From Luscinia megarhynchos (Eukaryota; Chordata; Aves; Passeriformes; Turdidae), in contig JAPFBE010000002.1 of the NCBI GenBank assembly GCA_034336665.1, positions 18,330,906 through 18,394,905 of the forward strand: a stretch of DNA of 64,000 nt, written 5' to 3'. Made by a program: the position numbers and the translations under genes. Positions 25,630 to 38,321 of the stretch are shown one piece after another (position 1 is the first letter of the stretch; each line of letters opens with the position of its first letter). The notes under the pieces were generated by a model. The model searched no databases. It saw nothing but the letters and a program-made list of their open reading frames with translations, and was not told the origin of the DNA.

Positions 25630-25921
25630 AAACAGTGAGAAAAGCATCTTCTCTCAGTGGTGCCAAGCAGTAGGACAGAGTCAATGGGGAGAAACTGATG
25701 TATAGGAAGTTTCACCTGAACATGAGTAACAACTTCTTTACTTTTTGGGTGACTGGGCACTAGAACAGATTGCCCAGAGAAGCTGAGGAGTCTTTCTCTG
25801 CAGACGCTTAAAAGCCATCTGGGCAGAATCCTGAGTAATTTGCTATAGAGAGTCCTGCTTGACCAGGCAGGTTGGACTAGATAGTGGTGCCTTCCAGCCT
25901 TAACCATTCTGTGACTGTGAT
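25630..25921 (+). repeat. CR1 LINE 3'-end fragment
   Basis: In order: GGAAGTTTCACCTGAACATGAG, GATTGCCCAGAGAAGCTGAGG, a short stretch with CTTAAAAGCCATCTGGGCA, CAGGCAGGTTGGACTAGAT, GTGCCTTCCAGCCTTAACC and the terminal ATTCTGTGACTGTGAT. This is the CR1 3' tail in plus orientation, less decayed than the copy at 22.3 kb and again 5'-truncated. Confidence 0.92.
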
Positions 25922-28900
25922 ATTTGGTCCACGTCCTGGTCTGATATCCTATTACAATGGTAACACCGCTATTGTGCCTCCTCAGGGAACCAAACTTATT
26001 TTCTTTAATGAGGGTTTCTTAGGAATGGGGCAAGCTGCTTTTTCTCAATGGATATTCAAGATCATAATCTGGGAGAGTTTCCAGCTCATTCTAGCTTTTG
26101 TTTCCTTAATAGAAGTCCGTATGGATCCGAGCCATAAAGTATTTCTAGTATGCAGATTGCCAAATTAATATATGGACCTTCTTGTCCCAGGAGATCAGTG
26201 AACCTATGGATAGCTTCCTTCAGAAAAGTCTATCTGCCTTTGTGTGATAGCTTGCCCCTCCAAATAGGCATATATAGGCTGAGTTAGCAAGGACACGGAC
26301 AGTTTGGACTAGCTAAGCCAGATTTGGATGCTGCCAAGATGAAAAAGTGGGAATTTTTTTTAGAGTTTCCTCTGGCAGAGGAAAATTTCACTAGCATTCT
26401 TGGTCAAAGCCTCTCTGAATCTGTCTCCTAGCAGAAAACGTGCTCATCTTTCCTCCCACTTCTGTCACAGTCTTTTCCAGAGGATTATGGTGGTGGGAAG
26501 GAGCAATTGCATTGGTTTTGAGGACTCAGTTTGCTGTGAGCACCCCAGCCCTCACTCCATGCTGTCTGGAAAGAATGACGTGAGGAAATAGGATCTCAGA
26601 GCCTGGGGAGAAGCTTTGCAGACCACCTGGCTTTCAAATTCCTGGCACTGCTCAAACTTGTCTCTGTAGGAAATCCATGTTCTAAGTCAAGCTCAGGTCA
26701 CATGAGAAAATGAATTTGGCAGGAATATTATGATTGCCTACTGATCTGCCAACAAATCCACACCAAGCATCTTGCTCCATGGCTCTACAAGAATAGAGCA
26801 GCACAACTGACAGCCCAGTGTAGAAAGGAGGTACTTATGGAAGTGCCTGGAGGTGGCTTGTGCCGGCTCTCCCATGATCCAGTGCTGCTGCAAGCTGACT
26901 TCCCCTACCACTGCATTCTCCTTTTACAGAAAAATAAAAGGCAAGAGCTGAGGAAGAGCTTGAAAGCAAAGAGAATTAAGGTGGCAGGAAAAAAGACATT
27001 CTTGTGTCATTGTGTTCTATGTTCCTACTGTCCTAGGAAGACCTCTGTTCTCCTGGGTGCTATTTAGCCAGTCAAAAAGTGTACAAATGTAGGGACAATT
27101 CATACTTCTGTGCCCACCTGACCTCCTCTGACATCATGAGTAGCAACTGGTGAGATGTTGCCGTTGCATTTAAGTACTGTCTTGTGCATTGTTTTTCCCA
27201 AAATATCTCAGCTTCAGAGAAAGGTGAATAAAGAAAATGAAATTCAAAATGACTTTGGCACGAATTATAGTAGAAATAAGCAGCTATTGAACTTAATGCA
27301 GATGCCATTATGGAAAATATAATCTCATTTCCTCTTCTTTTTTGTCTTTTGTGATAGGTGCTCTATTATCAATTTTATATGGGAATGTTCAAAAATTTTA
27401 TTGCTTTGAGCATATTTGGGAATTGGGAAGTCTCTTTATTACAGAAGGCAGAGGTTTTTGAGATGGGCTGTCAACAACTTGCAATGCTTTGACATCCCTT
27501 CAAGGTGACTGGATGATGTGCTTTGTACAGAAGTGCCCCTGGGGGCAGTATAGCTGGAAACACTGGACTGTCTCTTCAGGCCACAAATTTTTTGAAAATT
27601 AGAGGCCTGAAATTAAACATGTAAATCAGTCCTTCTGTATGCATAAGCATAAACATAACATAACAAAAGTTCTGATTTTCAGAGCTGTTGCTGTAAGGTC
27701 TAACTGTGGGCACTCAAGGCTGATAGTGTGAACTGAGATGTTGCCTAGAGGAACTGAGTAACCACACTTTTGAATAATTTTTCTTTAGGTTTGTGAATGT
27801 GACTGTGTATGTGTTTATGTGCCTATTGATTTCTGTATCTTATATAAATGTAAGGCATACATATATTTTCTTATAGAAGACATGTATGTGTAAGTAAATA
27901 AATATACAAACAACTAAACATATTCTTTATATGCATTTATATTTAAATTACCTTAGTTCTGCTAGGAGACATTTAGAAATATCTAATTATTAACTTGAAG
28001 TGGAGAACGAACTGAAGAAAAATAATTTAAAATTCAGGTATGAGAAAAGCAGCTGAGACTGATGGCATAGGTCCCTCCCCTGGTAATCATGGAAATAGAG
28101 TGGGTATGGCTGCAGTCACTGCAGCACTGTGGGTGCAACAGCATTTTGCTTGCTTTCACATTGTCTTATCTAGTGCTCTCCTCTCTTTAGGGGGATAGGA
28201 AAAGGTGACAAGCAGGAGCCTGAGAGCAGAGTTTGTGAAATGGCTGAGGTCTGGATTCTAGAAGCTGAACCTGTTGTCTTTATGTGTGTTATATCTGCTC
28301 TGTGACTCTCAGGGGGTCGAAGCTGCTCTGTGGTTAGTTAGTGGAAAGGCTTCTCTCCCACTTTGCACTAACCAAATATGTAAGCAGCAGGAAAAGGCAG
28401 CAGATAGGCTGAAGGAGCCAAGTTATTTCAAAGGGAGTCTCTGGTGAAAGGGCACCTGCCTGAGGCTGAACAAGGCATCCTTCTCCTTCCCTCTGCAGGT
28501 GGGGGGGAGCTGGATGCCAGCAGAGCCCCAAAGGGTGGTTGTGCACCAGGAATCATTTTCAAGGTGAAAACATCGATTTGCCAGTGCCCTCAAAAACTGA
28601 AAAGGCTAAAGGAGGGAATTAAGCCTCGTATCATGCTCAGATGGGTGCTCTGGATGCCTGGTGGCCTGTTAAGAAGCCAATTTAACCATGTATTAGAGCT
28701 GGGATACACACAGCTGGCAGCAATAGAAAGGACAGGATGTAAAGGACTTGCATGCCAGGGGGAAAGGAAGCAGATCGAAAGTTTTCCCTTAACACTTTTC
28801 TGGATGTGTCTTGCTGCCACTCTAGATTTCTCTAAGAATTTTGGACTTGGATTTTGCCAGGAGGGGCTGTGGGCCTTCTCTGCTGGGAGGGTTGGAAGAG

Positions 28901-28959
28901 GAGAGCGGAGGGATGGCCAGGTCTGCCTGGAGATGTCCTGGGTGCTTCCACACATCTAT
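25922..28959. other. Intergenic stretch
   Basis: No gene or repeat family is recognised. The part from 27780 to 27965 is AT-rich with TG-rich degenerate runs. An open plus-strand frame of 212 codons (28444-29082) begins here; see the rejected list. Confidence 0.55.
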
Positions 28960-29165
28960 TTCCCGGAGAGCCACCTGATGGTGCTGTTTGTTCAAGTTCC
29001 CGGCCGCCGAGACCCCTCCGAGCCTGCAGAGCTGTGTGCGGACCTGCATGTAGATCTGCCTTATCACAGACCGTTTAATTAATAAATAAATGATTTAAAA
29101 AGGGTTACATCGCCCACCTGGCTCTGGCAGTGGGAGCTCACCTCTCTGTGAGGCCCTCGGGCAAC
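28960..29165. promoter_or_regulatory. CpG-clustered block, candidate conserved element
   Basis: About ten CpG dinucleotides in 200 bases (CCCGGAG, CCCGGCCGCCGAG, TCCGAG, TGCGGA, ACCGTTT, ATCGCC, CTCGGG) in a CpG-poor neighbourhood. The block passes abruptly into AT-rich TTTAATTAATAAATAAATG. The mix of GC-rich and homeodomain-like TAATTA sequence is typical of conserved non-coding elements. It has no supported exon structure, and its function is unknown. Confidence 0.3.
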
Positions 29166-29999
29166 AACAGATGGGTTTTTAAGCTTAATTTCAAGAAAGT
29201 ACCTTGGAAAAGGTCTGGGGGAGGCCAGGCATGGGTGTCTCTGCATTTTGTAGAGGCTGACGATAGCTTGCTAGGTTTTCCTAATTTATTTTGCATTCTC
29301 CTCACAGTTTCCATTGTGGAGCTTTCCCGTACAAGGATTAACCATCACAAGCGGTGCAGTGCAGCTCTGGCAACCTCCCTGCAAAACACGCATCCTGAAT
29401 AATGATGACTGCTGAAAGCAGGACAGAAAATCCACCCTTCTGCTCCTTAAATCAGAGCTGGCTAGCAGCACCCCAGACAAAGAGCAGTGCTGGGTGGCAC
29501 CCCCCTTCCCACAGCCTGTCCCCCTTGCAAACCTGGCTCACTCCCTACAGGGGCTCCCTTCAAAGCATGCAGGCAAGGCAAGAAATGCAAACTGTGGGGA
29601 TGCTCCTGCCCCCAGCATCACATATCTGTTTGGGGGGGCCAGGCTCCCCAGCTCCTCTGGAGGATATAGGCTTGTGTTTTTAGGGACCAAGACCTGCATT
29701 TAGGGACTAGCAGTGCTTGAGGTGATGAACAAGCAGGGCCAGTGTGTGGGGAGAACAAGCAGGTCAACCTCCTGGTTCACTTTCTGCTTGTGACAGAGGG
29801 CAGGAATTAGTGCTTAGCCCAGGTTGCCCTACTCACTCCTGCCACAGGCAGCACCACTAGTGAGTCTTGCTGAAGCAAACAGGCCATCTTCTCATTTGTT
29901 TCTCGCTGTCAGGATGATGATGAGTCCAACTAGATTTCTTTCTGTTTGTGCTTGCTGCTTGTTTGTGCTGACAAAATACATGCATATTTTGTAGTTCCC
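29166..29999. other. Intergenic stretch, moderately GC-rich
   Basis: No gene is recognised. Several overlapping short frames on both strands are expected from the higher GC content. Confidence 0.5.
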
Positions 30000-30246
30000 T
30001 CATTTCAGCTGGTTGCTGTTCCATTTTAATGTGAGGCACTTCGTCGGAGGTCATTTACTCAGTATGTTGCCGGGCCATTTACAAATATGAACTGATGAAT
30101 ATTTCATCATTGTTCACCAGGAATTCTGTTGAAGTGTAGAGCTCCATGGCAGTGAGTCAGTATGTGATGCACTCAACCTGAAATCGTTCCTTTGCAGCAT
30201 CTCTCATCAGGCATGCTAACTGCTGACGTTTGGAAGAGGGAAGAAT
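30000..30246. promoter_or_regulatory. CpG-retaining AT-rich block, candidate conserved element
   Basis: It contains CACTTCGTCGGAGG, TTGCCGGGCC, AAATCGTTCC and CTGACGTTT among AT-rich motifs (ATGAATATTTCATCATTG). Preserved CpGs in an AT-rich, repeat-free stretch suggest constraint. No frame or splice sites are seen. Inference only. Confidence 0.25.
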
Positions 30247-33200
30247 ACATATATATATAAATAAAATACTCTTTATCTCACCTTGATTCTACTTAAATAT
30301 CCATGGAATCGGTGTTGCCTGGGGAAGGGGCTCTTTTGGTGGAATAGCAAGAGCAGCCATCTAATCCCATTCACTGTAAGTGCAATACTCAGTCTTCCTT
30401 TCCTTCCCGCAGTGCCACACCTCCGGGAGGGAGGCTCTGCTGGAATTAGAGACTCCCTCTTTAGAATAGGCACTTGCAGCAGAGGAGGTGGTGAGACCAA
30501 TTTATCTCACTGCAAAACATTCTGATGGAAGCAGGGCACGGTGTGCAGGGGGCACATGCTCATGTTAATGCCTGCTTGAGACTGCAAAGAGCCTGGAGCA
30601 ATCGCTCTGCAGAGGGATACTCAAGCCATTTGTCTCAGAGACCAATGATGATTCAGGCACCAGCATCATTAGGTGTTTTATTGCTGAACCAACTGAAAAA
30701 ATCAGAGTCTGGGATAGAGTACCAAGGTTGACAGCAGGGTCTGTAAAGGTAGTTTACCCTGCAGCTGAGGGGGAGGATGTTGCTCTGTTGATGGTGGAGT
30801 GGCAGCAGCATGTCCCAGCTGCATGGTGAAGATGTGCTGGTGGCAGTGCCTACCTCCTCACATGCTGACTGAGGAAAAGCCAGTGGGAATTTGTCCTTTG
30901 TAATGATTGTGTTTACACCAGTGTAAAACAGTATTGCACTCCTGGATTTTCTGGATTGTGTGGCTCTCATGGTGATTGAAGTCTCACACTGAAAACAGGG
31001 CTGTGGAGCACTGTGTTTCACTAGTGATAAAATAATCCAGCCAACAGGGCCCTGTAAACATCCATGCTTCTTTAGCCCTCTCCTTTGGTGCTGTTGGTGG
31101 GGACTCTGGGGGCCTGAAGGAACAAAGGTTACTGTGACTGTGTCAGATACAGCAGGGGGAAGGGAGGCCAGGTGTACCTGGAAGCTGTCTCCATCCCTGT
31201 ACACTAAGAAACCTCTCTCTGGTGCCCAGACCCCAGGGATGGCTGCAAAATCTGCCTGCTCTTTATTTAATGCTGGATGGTTTTCTATGCTTCTGAGCTA
31301 GAGTGAAGGAGAGAAGTTGTGAATAGACAAAATTTGATAGCTGTGTGGGAAGTAGGGGGTCATCTTGACATATGCAGAGGAGAAAAGTTGGTAGTTTGGA
31401 ACCAAGCTCCAGAATTCCTCTGAGTGAAAAATGAGATAAGCTCCTCATCTTTTCACTCTTTCATCTCAGCTTGTCAATCTTAATATATCAATATTGATAT
31501 TAACATGTCAATATTGCAGTCTGCCTGGCACAGTGTGTGCCTGTGCAACAGGCCACCTGATGCTGCACTGCAGCAGCCAGGTCCTGCAAACCTGAACGCT
31601 CTGCTTTGGGAGAAGCTCTTGCCATACACTGTGCAGAATAGATGTGGGAAATTTTTGAGACTGAGCAAGTTTTGTGCTGGTGACACTGTCTAGACTCTGC
31701 TATTCAAAGAGTTCTGCTATGTACTCTTCATATATAAACTAGCCCACAGCACCAAACTACCTGGAACTAGCTTTAATTTTAATGATCTGTAGGTTTTTTG
31801 CTTTAGGGTTTTTGGTTTTTTTTGTTCTTTTTACGATTTTGTGAAGTCTGTAGACTGGAAGTCTGTAGAGCATGGACATCCCACCACTGTGCTATTCCTA
31901 TCTGCTTGTGTATGCATAGATGTACAGTATGCTTTCTATTTTTGCATCTTTTGGAAGAACCCCCAGAGAGGTCTGGTTCTCCTAAGTGCAATGTCATAGC
32001 TGTCCTTTGGTTCCTTCCCCTCAAAAAGACCCAAACACAGTGAAGGCATTTGCTGAAAAAATAGGGTTGGGTGGGATGTACTTTTTGTGACTGCAAACTT
32101 TAATCACCATTCTGCCAGACACTTCACTAATATGTCTGGGAAAATAAATCTTTTTGACTCCTTTAAATCCCTCTGTGCTTTGTCTCTACTTTTTATGAGT
32201 ATGTTTTGGAAAGTTTTTGCTTGTGTTTTATTGTCTTTAAACTTGACTTATCTCTTCACATTTTTTCAGGCTCATACTCTACAATACAAAGTGCTCAGTG
32301 AAAGCCAGCTTGTAAAAGGAGGATAATGTCTGGAAGTTAGATATATGGGAACTTGATGCCAATATTCATGATATGCAATGAAAGCAGTCAGTGTGGAAAA
32401 GAATGTGAGGGTGTCCTAGACTCCATCACAATCTTTATTGGGCTTCCTAGTAGATTTTTTAAAAATATACTTGGATTTTTAATTTGACAAAATGTAATGA
32501 CAGAATGAAACTGATTCTGTAGTCAGTTTTTCCAAAACAGCTCAATTAACCTGTCGATCTTTAAAATACAATTAATAACTTTTTGTAGAGTGAGACTTCT
32601 TTTCTGTGGGGGTGCATACGTGTGGGTGGTTACTGAGCATGCATGGTACTCTAATCTCTTCTCACTGTCTCTCTTCCATTCTCTATTTTTGAGGCACACA
32701 GATATTATGGGCCAGAAATTGCCACCTCTGTCAACACAGAAATAAACACAACTAGTCATAGGGCAAAACATGACTTGCTACAAATGCAAGTGACAGAAAT
32801 TGTACCTGAATGGTCATTTTTAGTAACACTTGGTTAGTGTCCAAACTGGAGAGCAAATTAGTGACCTTGTATTAGGATCTAGGAGAACAAAGAAAAATGA
32901 TTGCAATTCTAGAGAAACTTGGTGAAGAGAGGGCAATTACAATTGAAATTGCTATTTAAGGCAGTGTCTAAATTTTGGTTCAGGGTAGGTTTTCTCAGCA
33001 GTGTAGCTGACATTTCCCAGTATTTCACACTATGATTTTACAGTACTTCAGCCATGAGTTAAGTAAGTTCAGACTTTGCATGAAAGAGTAAATATAGCAG
33101 ATTTAACTTTTTAACTTAAAAAGTAGATGCTGCACCTCTCTGTGTCATCCATTAGTCACTTTTGTCACTAGACATGGTTACTGTATGTTCTGACAGCTGA

Positions 33201-33277
33201 TGTCTTTGCTTGTCCATCTCTTAGGGAAGCTTGGACTGTTGGAACCATCAAATGTAGTTTAGATTTTAGTGTAGTAG
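30247..33277. other. Intergenic stretch
   Basis: It starts with a short (AT)n run (30247-30260). An open minus-strand frame of 183 codons at 30653-31204 resembles nothing known. A strong pyrimidine-rich acceptor-like site at about 32269 has no matching donor. Otherwise nothing. Confidence 0.5.
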
Positions 33278-33464
33278 AGGAAGGACAAGAGGCACAAGTC
33301 ACAGCATGAGAAATTACAGCTGGATGTGAGGAAGAAAATTTTCATAGGTAAGATGGCCAAACAATGGAAGTTGTTCAGAAACACTGTGATATCTCATCTT
33401 TGGAAGTGGGATGAGATGACCTCCAGAGGTTCTTATGTGCTTGTTATTCTGTGATTCCATGATT
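33278..33464 (+). repeat. CR1 LINE 3'-end fragment
   Basis: AGGAAGGACAAGAGGCACAAG, TTACAGCTGGATGTGAGGAAG, GTTGTTCAGAAACACTGTG, TTTGGAAGTGGGATGAGATGACCTCCAGAGGT and the end TATTCTGTGATTCCATGATT match the CR1 tail in plus orientation. The segment usually found between the GAAG and GATATCTCATC parts is mostly deleted, so this copy is internally shortened as well as 5'-truncated. Confidence 0.88.
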
Positions 33465-33929
33465 TTGTGCAAGAGTTTGAGCAAGTGTCTTACACAGTCC
33501 ATACTGCCTCTATAAGGCACCAGAAAGTGTCTTTGTACCCCTTACAGAAACAAAATTCCCTCAAGACTCTTCATACTGGGATCAATTTTCCATAGCTTTG
33601 CAGGTTGCCACCTCTCACCCCATGCCCAATTAACTTTGCTTTTGCCTTTATCTTCCTCTATGTGTAAATGGCTTTTAGACCCATCTCTGACTGAAAACAT
33701 CTGCTTTAATGAAGAAACTGAAATGTAAATGAAAACACACAAAAAAATTAAGGCTTAATTCAGCCAAAGAGCTTTCCACTTATCTCCCTGTGCTCCTCAA
33801 CAGATTCCCCATGGAAAGCTTCTTCCTCTGGCAAGTATTGCTAAGGGGGATTTGACAGAGAGGGCTCTTCTCTTTTCACCAATGATGTAATTGATGAGCT
33901 CTCTCTTCTTTTTCCCCCTAAAATTTCAG

Positions 33930-34087
33930 GCCACCAGGCCTAAACAGACTGCAAATAAGCATTATATCAACATTCAAAACGAAACAGAGAAACTGGCTAA
34001 AGTTTCAAGAGGTTGAAATGAGGATCAATGCATTGGATCAGCCAAATGTTGTTTAGTCCATACCAGCAATTCTGAATAAGACACAAG
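33930..34087 (+). other. Candidate exon (lncRNA or unknown gene)
   Basis: A strong acceptor (CTTTTTCCCCCTAAAATTTCAG) precedes 33930 and a GTAAAC donor follows at 34088. The frame beginning after the first base is open for 41 codons to TAG at 34054-34056. It reads protein-like stretches such as LNRLQISIIS and WLKFQEVEMRINAL. A second frame is open for 28 codons. No family is recognised. The plus strand is divergent from LY86, as human LY86-AS1 is. It may be a chance pairing of splice signals. Confidence 0.25.
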
Positions 34088-34197
34088 GTAAACAGGATTT
34101 TTTTTCTGTAAGTTAAGTTTTGAAAAAAATGTAATCTCTTACTCTATAGGAGAAAAAATTGCAGAAGACTCTTTATCCACATTTTCTATGTTTTTCC

Positions 34198-34405
34198 AGG
34201 ATTATAGGACAGTTCAGGTTGGAATTGAGCTTGGGAAATCTGTAGTCCCACCTCTTGCTGAAAGTAGGATAGGCAGTGAGGCTAGATCAGGTTACTAAGG
34301 ATTTTAGTCAGGTCCTTAAATCGTCAAGGACAAAAACTTCACAATCCTCTTGGGCTATGACTCTTTTAAAAGAGGTCAGTTGTTCCAAATTTTCTGGGAA
34401 AACAT
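34198..34405 (-). repeat. CR1 LINE 3'-end fragment
   Basis: Read on the plus strand it is the reverse complement of the CR1 tail: AGTTCAGGTTGGAATTGAG, AGTCCCACCTCTTGCTGAA, AGGCTAGATCAGGTTACTAAGG, AGTCAGGTCCTTAAATCGTC, AACTTCACAATCCTCTTGGG and AGTTGTTCCAAATTTTC. It is well diverged. It lies about 0.7 kb from the plus-oriented copy at 33.3 kb, so the two are inverted relative to each other. Confidence 0.9.
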
Positions 34406-37400
34406 TGGTAAGCTGAAGCCCTAGTTCAAAGGAGTATGTTGCATTGTCAGCAGAGAACAACCTGACTACAGCCTGAATAAGTCATTAAGATGTCCTCCAG
34501 CCTTCCCTTGGTAAAGTGGATCTGGTAGCACTGGAGGTGCCAGAAAGACTGCATCCTAGTTCGAGTTGCAGCTGAGCTTCAATGCCATCACTAGTGCTGG
34601 CACCTTCCTTGCCTTCAGCCCTGGAGCTCATCCAGTTCTGGACAAAGGTCACACTGGCCTTAAAATCCAGTGCTGAGCTCTGGAAGAAACATGGGGAGGT
34701 TGTGTTAATTTGGTGTGAATGAGAAAAACAATTGCTGAAGGGTACTCCTTTATTAGCTGTCAGTGAAGAAAGACAGTTCAGGATTTTTGACTGAGATCTG
34801 ATGCAAATATATGTTACTTTTGAGTCCTCTTTGCAGAAGCAGCTGCAAGCTGGGTAAATGGCAGTGCATGCCAGCTGAGAGGAAAGATGGCACAGGTTAC
34901 TGAGAATGACCGAGGAGTTCCTGGCTGACAGATTGTAAGCCAGAACTCTGTGGGAAGACAGACAGCTGTGAGGTGTAGGACCAGCAAAGTTCCTGACCAC
35001 TTGCAATGTCCCTTCTGCCTGATGTTGTGGTCTCAATATTCAGGCTACTTTCATGAGTTCTCATGTGTGATCTATGAGGGTAAGATGGAAAAGTTTCTTG
35101 CTTCATTGTACCTGTTTCATTTTCCATGGACTTGAACTTGATGAAGCACCTTTTCTAGGTCAGCTTCAACAGGACAGATGAATTTCTGGCATTTATCTTG
35201 ATATCCAATGCCAGGGAAAAAAAAAATCAATATTTAATAATTCCTTCTAAATAGACTTCCTGTGTCCCTGCTCAGAATATCCAAGGTCACCAAGAGATGC
35301 ACAAAGGCATAGGAGCAGTAAAAGCAGTGCTCTGAATGCTATCACATGCTGTCTGTTAGGTTCATAGGTTGCTTTCAAGGACTTCCCATGGCAGTGTGTA
35401 ATAGTAATCTTAACCTGCCATACTGAAATGGCTTATTTGTTAACTAAGCAAGGACAAGAAACAGCTTGCTTGAAGTGATGCATGTTTCCTTTTGATAATA
35501 ATGCCCTCCATCAGCCTATTTATGGTAGAAGCAGTGCCTAATTAACAGCTTTCCTATGGTCCCTTGTCCCCCTCTGGTCTGGCTCAGAGCTCAGTCATGG
35601 TGGCTTTCTCACATTTGCCACAGAGGCCTCTCTCTCTTTGTCCTGCTAGAGAAGGATGGCAAGCTATGGCTTGTATTTTGGAATCATTACAATGAGAAAC
35701 ATGCAAAACAGGGCCTGGCATGCTGAGCTTACTTCACTCAAAGGGAGTGAAAGAGTAAAAATCATCTGAAGTGTGCAAGTAACACAAGCTTCAAACTTAA
35801 TGAGGTTAGGGCACCCAGAAGTCCAAATTTTACTCATAGTTAATTGAATCTACACTTCCAGGTTTTTTCAGGATGTTGTACCCAAATACACACATTTCCT
35901 TCACACTTTAACCACAGGGCAATTCAGATACGTCGAGACTTGTTTTCTACAAGACAGAAAGTGCTTTTCAGCAGTCTTTTAATTTTGTATACTAGACATT
36001 CTGTGGGGTTTTTTTGTGCTTTTCCCCTTTCAGACTGTGATGCTATATACCTTTCACAATTCAATACGTTGTTTGGTATAGGGACTGAATGCTTATGAGA
36101 GGAACCCATCTGCAGTCCTTGGGTAGCTCCCTGTAAGATTCACACAACTTAGTGCATATGTGTTCATATTTTACCTCCTGCTCTATTCAACTTTCTGCTT
36201 TCCCTTTCTGCCTTGTGCTTCAAGTTTCAGGGATGTTTGCATCCGTGCTGGCCCTACTTTTAACCAAAAAAGCAATAGGAAATTAGGCTGTCTTTTGCAA
36301 CTGATCTGCTAGCCAAGCTGTACTTGGTAATGAGCAGGTAAACCCTCTAATTCTACTCAGTGGCCATAGTGGCCACTATGAATGGTTTCATGTACAGAGA
36401 GCTGTGTTTGAGAACCAGCAGTTTCCAGGACAAGCAGCTTTTTCCTTGTTGACACTGCAAGTAACAACCACAAAAGTTTGGAGGCCTCGTCTTTGCCTAT
36501 AAATACTCCAAATGAATCTTTCTTGGCCTCTTATATGGTCTTGTAACTTAAACTATGTGGTAAAATCCAACCACTGAGGATTTATGAAGCTTGGATAATG
36601 ACAATTTATTGACCTCTGTGTTCTTGCTCATTTACAAAGAGAGTCAGCTGAAGGAAAGGCATTCATACTTTATTATCCTTCCTTGAACAATGACATTTTT
36701 ATTCCTCAAGAATTGTTTTTCTTTTTAATTTTTAGGCAAAAGCACAATTTCCCTTAATTCGACACATAACAGAACTTTGGCCTGAGATGCTTTGAATTCC
36801 TTTCCTAATATATTCAATTTTCACATCCAATCTTACGTTCTAGTAACTGCAAGATTAAAGTTGAACAACAAACTTTTCAAGAAGAATAAAAGTAATTTCT
36901 GAGGTGTTGTAATTGTATTTTTTCCTGCAATAAAATGCATTTTTTTTGGCTGCTCCTTCACGAATCATCCTAATTTTGGTTGATGCTGTGCTATAACAAA
37001 CACCTCAACAAAATTATAGCAACTGTTGTGACAATATCAGAAATAATTAAACATAGACACTTAAGATTTTGTGTCCTAAACCATACACTGCTAGAAAAAT
37101 TCCAGCTCTGCCAAGAGCAAATGCCAGCAATGCTCCTCTGCCACCAAACATGTATGGCTTTGTTGGCTGCTTCAGGCTTGCTAGATTATATAGTGGCTGA
37201 ATTTTGCCTGCTTTCCCTTAATAGAAAGCACTAATTTTGGTCTTAATTCTCTCTCCAGCTGTCAGATCCCTGAAACTTATAAAAATATAATTATCTGTGA
37301 TAGTCCAGCCTTCTTTCAAATCTGGTTAAAATTAGCTAAGGAAAAAATTCACTAAAGGGTGCTGGCAGACAGGAATCAGGCCAAAACGACATCATCCATC

Positions 37401-38321
37401 ATGCCAGTTGCTTGTTTTATGGGTAGCTGCTAATTTAGTGCTGCATTTCTCCCAGACCAGCCCTTGCAGATAGCTACTCTGGTGTCCAGGAGCTGAGATT
37501 CTTTGGTGCCTTTTTCAGTGAAGAGCTACTTGGAAGTATTTGGGTCTGTCCCCTCCAAGCACCACTGGGTGCTGAGGGCTGCTGCATGCTGCCAGAGGGG
37601 GCTTGGCAGCCTGAGGATTTTTTGCTCCCTGTGGATTTGGAGGCACACCAGATATCTGTACAAAAAGCAGTGGGGCTGCCCCTATGGGTTTCTGTATGGC
37701 TAAGGGCTGTAGGTAAAAGCAGCAACAAGGCTGTAGCAGCATGGGACTCCTCTCTGGAAAAAGACCTTGGCCCTCAGTGAGTACCAACCTCTGCACAACT
37801 TTGGGTTCTGTGTTGTTATGGGCAGAAAGAGCTTTAACTTTAGATGAGAGTTAAAGCAGGAAGTCTCCCTGTTCCAGAGGCATTTTTGACTGGGCAAGAC
37901 ACAGTCCAGCTGTTCTGTTTTGAGCTGTGTAGAGTAAGGTGCATTTAAGTGTGTGGTAGGTGTTGTATTGAAGGCAAAACACCCATTTGTGTGTGGCACT
38001 GTCACCTCAATGGCACAATGTTTTCTAGACTGTGCTGAAGGACTGATTTTCATTGAATAGGGTGAGGGTTACAGGTCTTGGGTCCTATTGCTGCAGAAGA
38101 CCCATATGCCTGGATTTGACTTTGTGCTTGAGAGGATTTCTGTTGAAATTTGTAGGCATGTTCATCTAGGCACATTTAAACTATGTGGGTTGTCCTGGCT
38201 GCAAGGTATGTTTAATATGCCAAGTCTGCAAGGATAGCAAAACCCCTGTTCTACTTGTGTAAAGGACACAGTAGTGTCCAGTAGACACCTGGGTTTTCAA
38301 GACTAAAAAAAGTATTTCTCC
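34406..38321. other. Intergenic stretch
   Basis: No gene is recognised. An open minus-strand frame of 183 codons (34485-35036) is Ser/Cys-rich, has no known motif and no splice context, and is taken as chance. The part from 36480 to 37060 is AT-rich. Confidence 0.5.

Noticed and set aside
28444..29082. 212-codon open frame on the plus strand
   Set aside because: Longest frame in the window, but it has no known motif, overlaps other open frames on both strands, lies in GC-richer DNA where stops are rarer, and has no splice or promoter context.
30653..31204. 183-codon open frame, minus strand
   Set aside because: Low-information composition, no motif, no exon signals; length is compatible with chance in about 64 kb of six-frame sequence.
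34485..35036. 183-codon Ser/Cys-rich open frame, minus strand
   Set aside because: No signal peptide, cysteine spacing or family pattern; no splice context.
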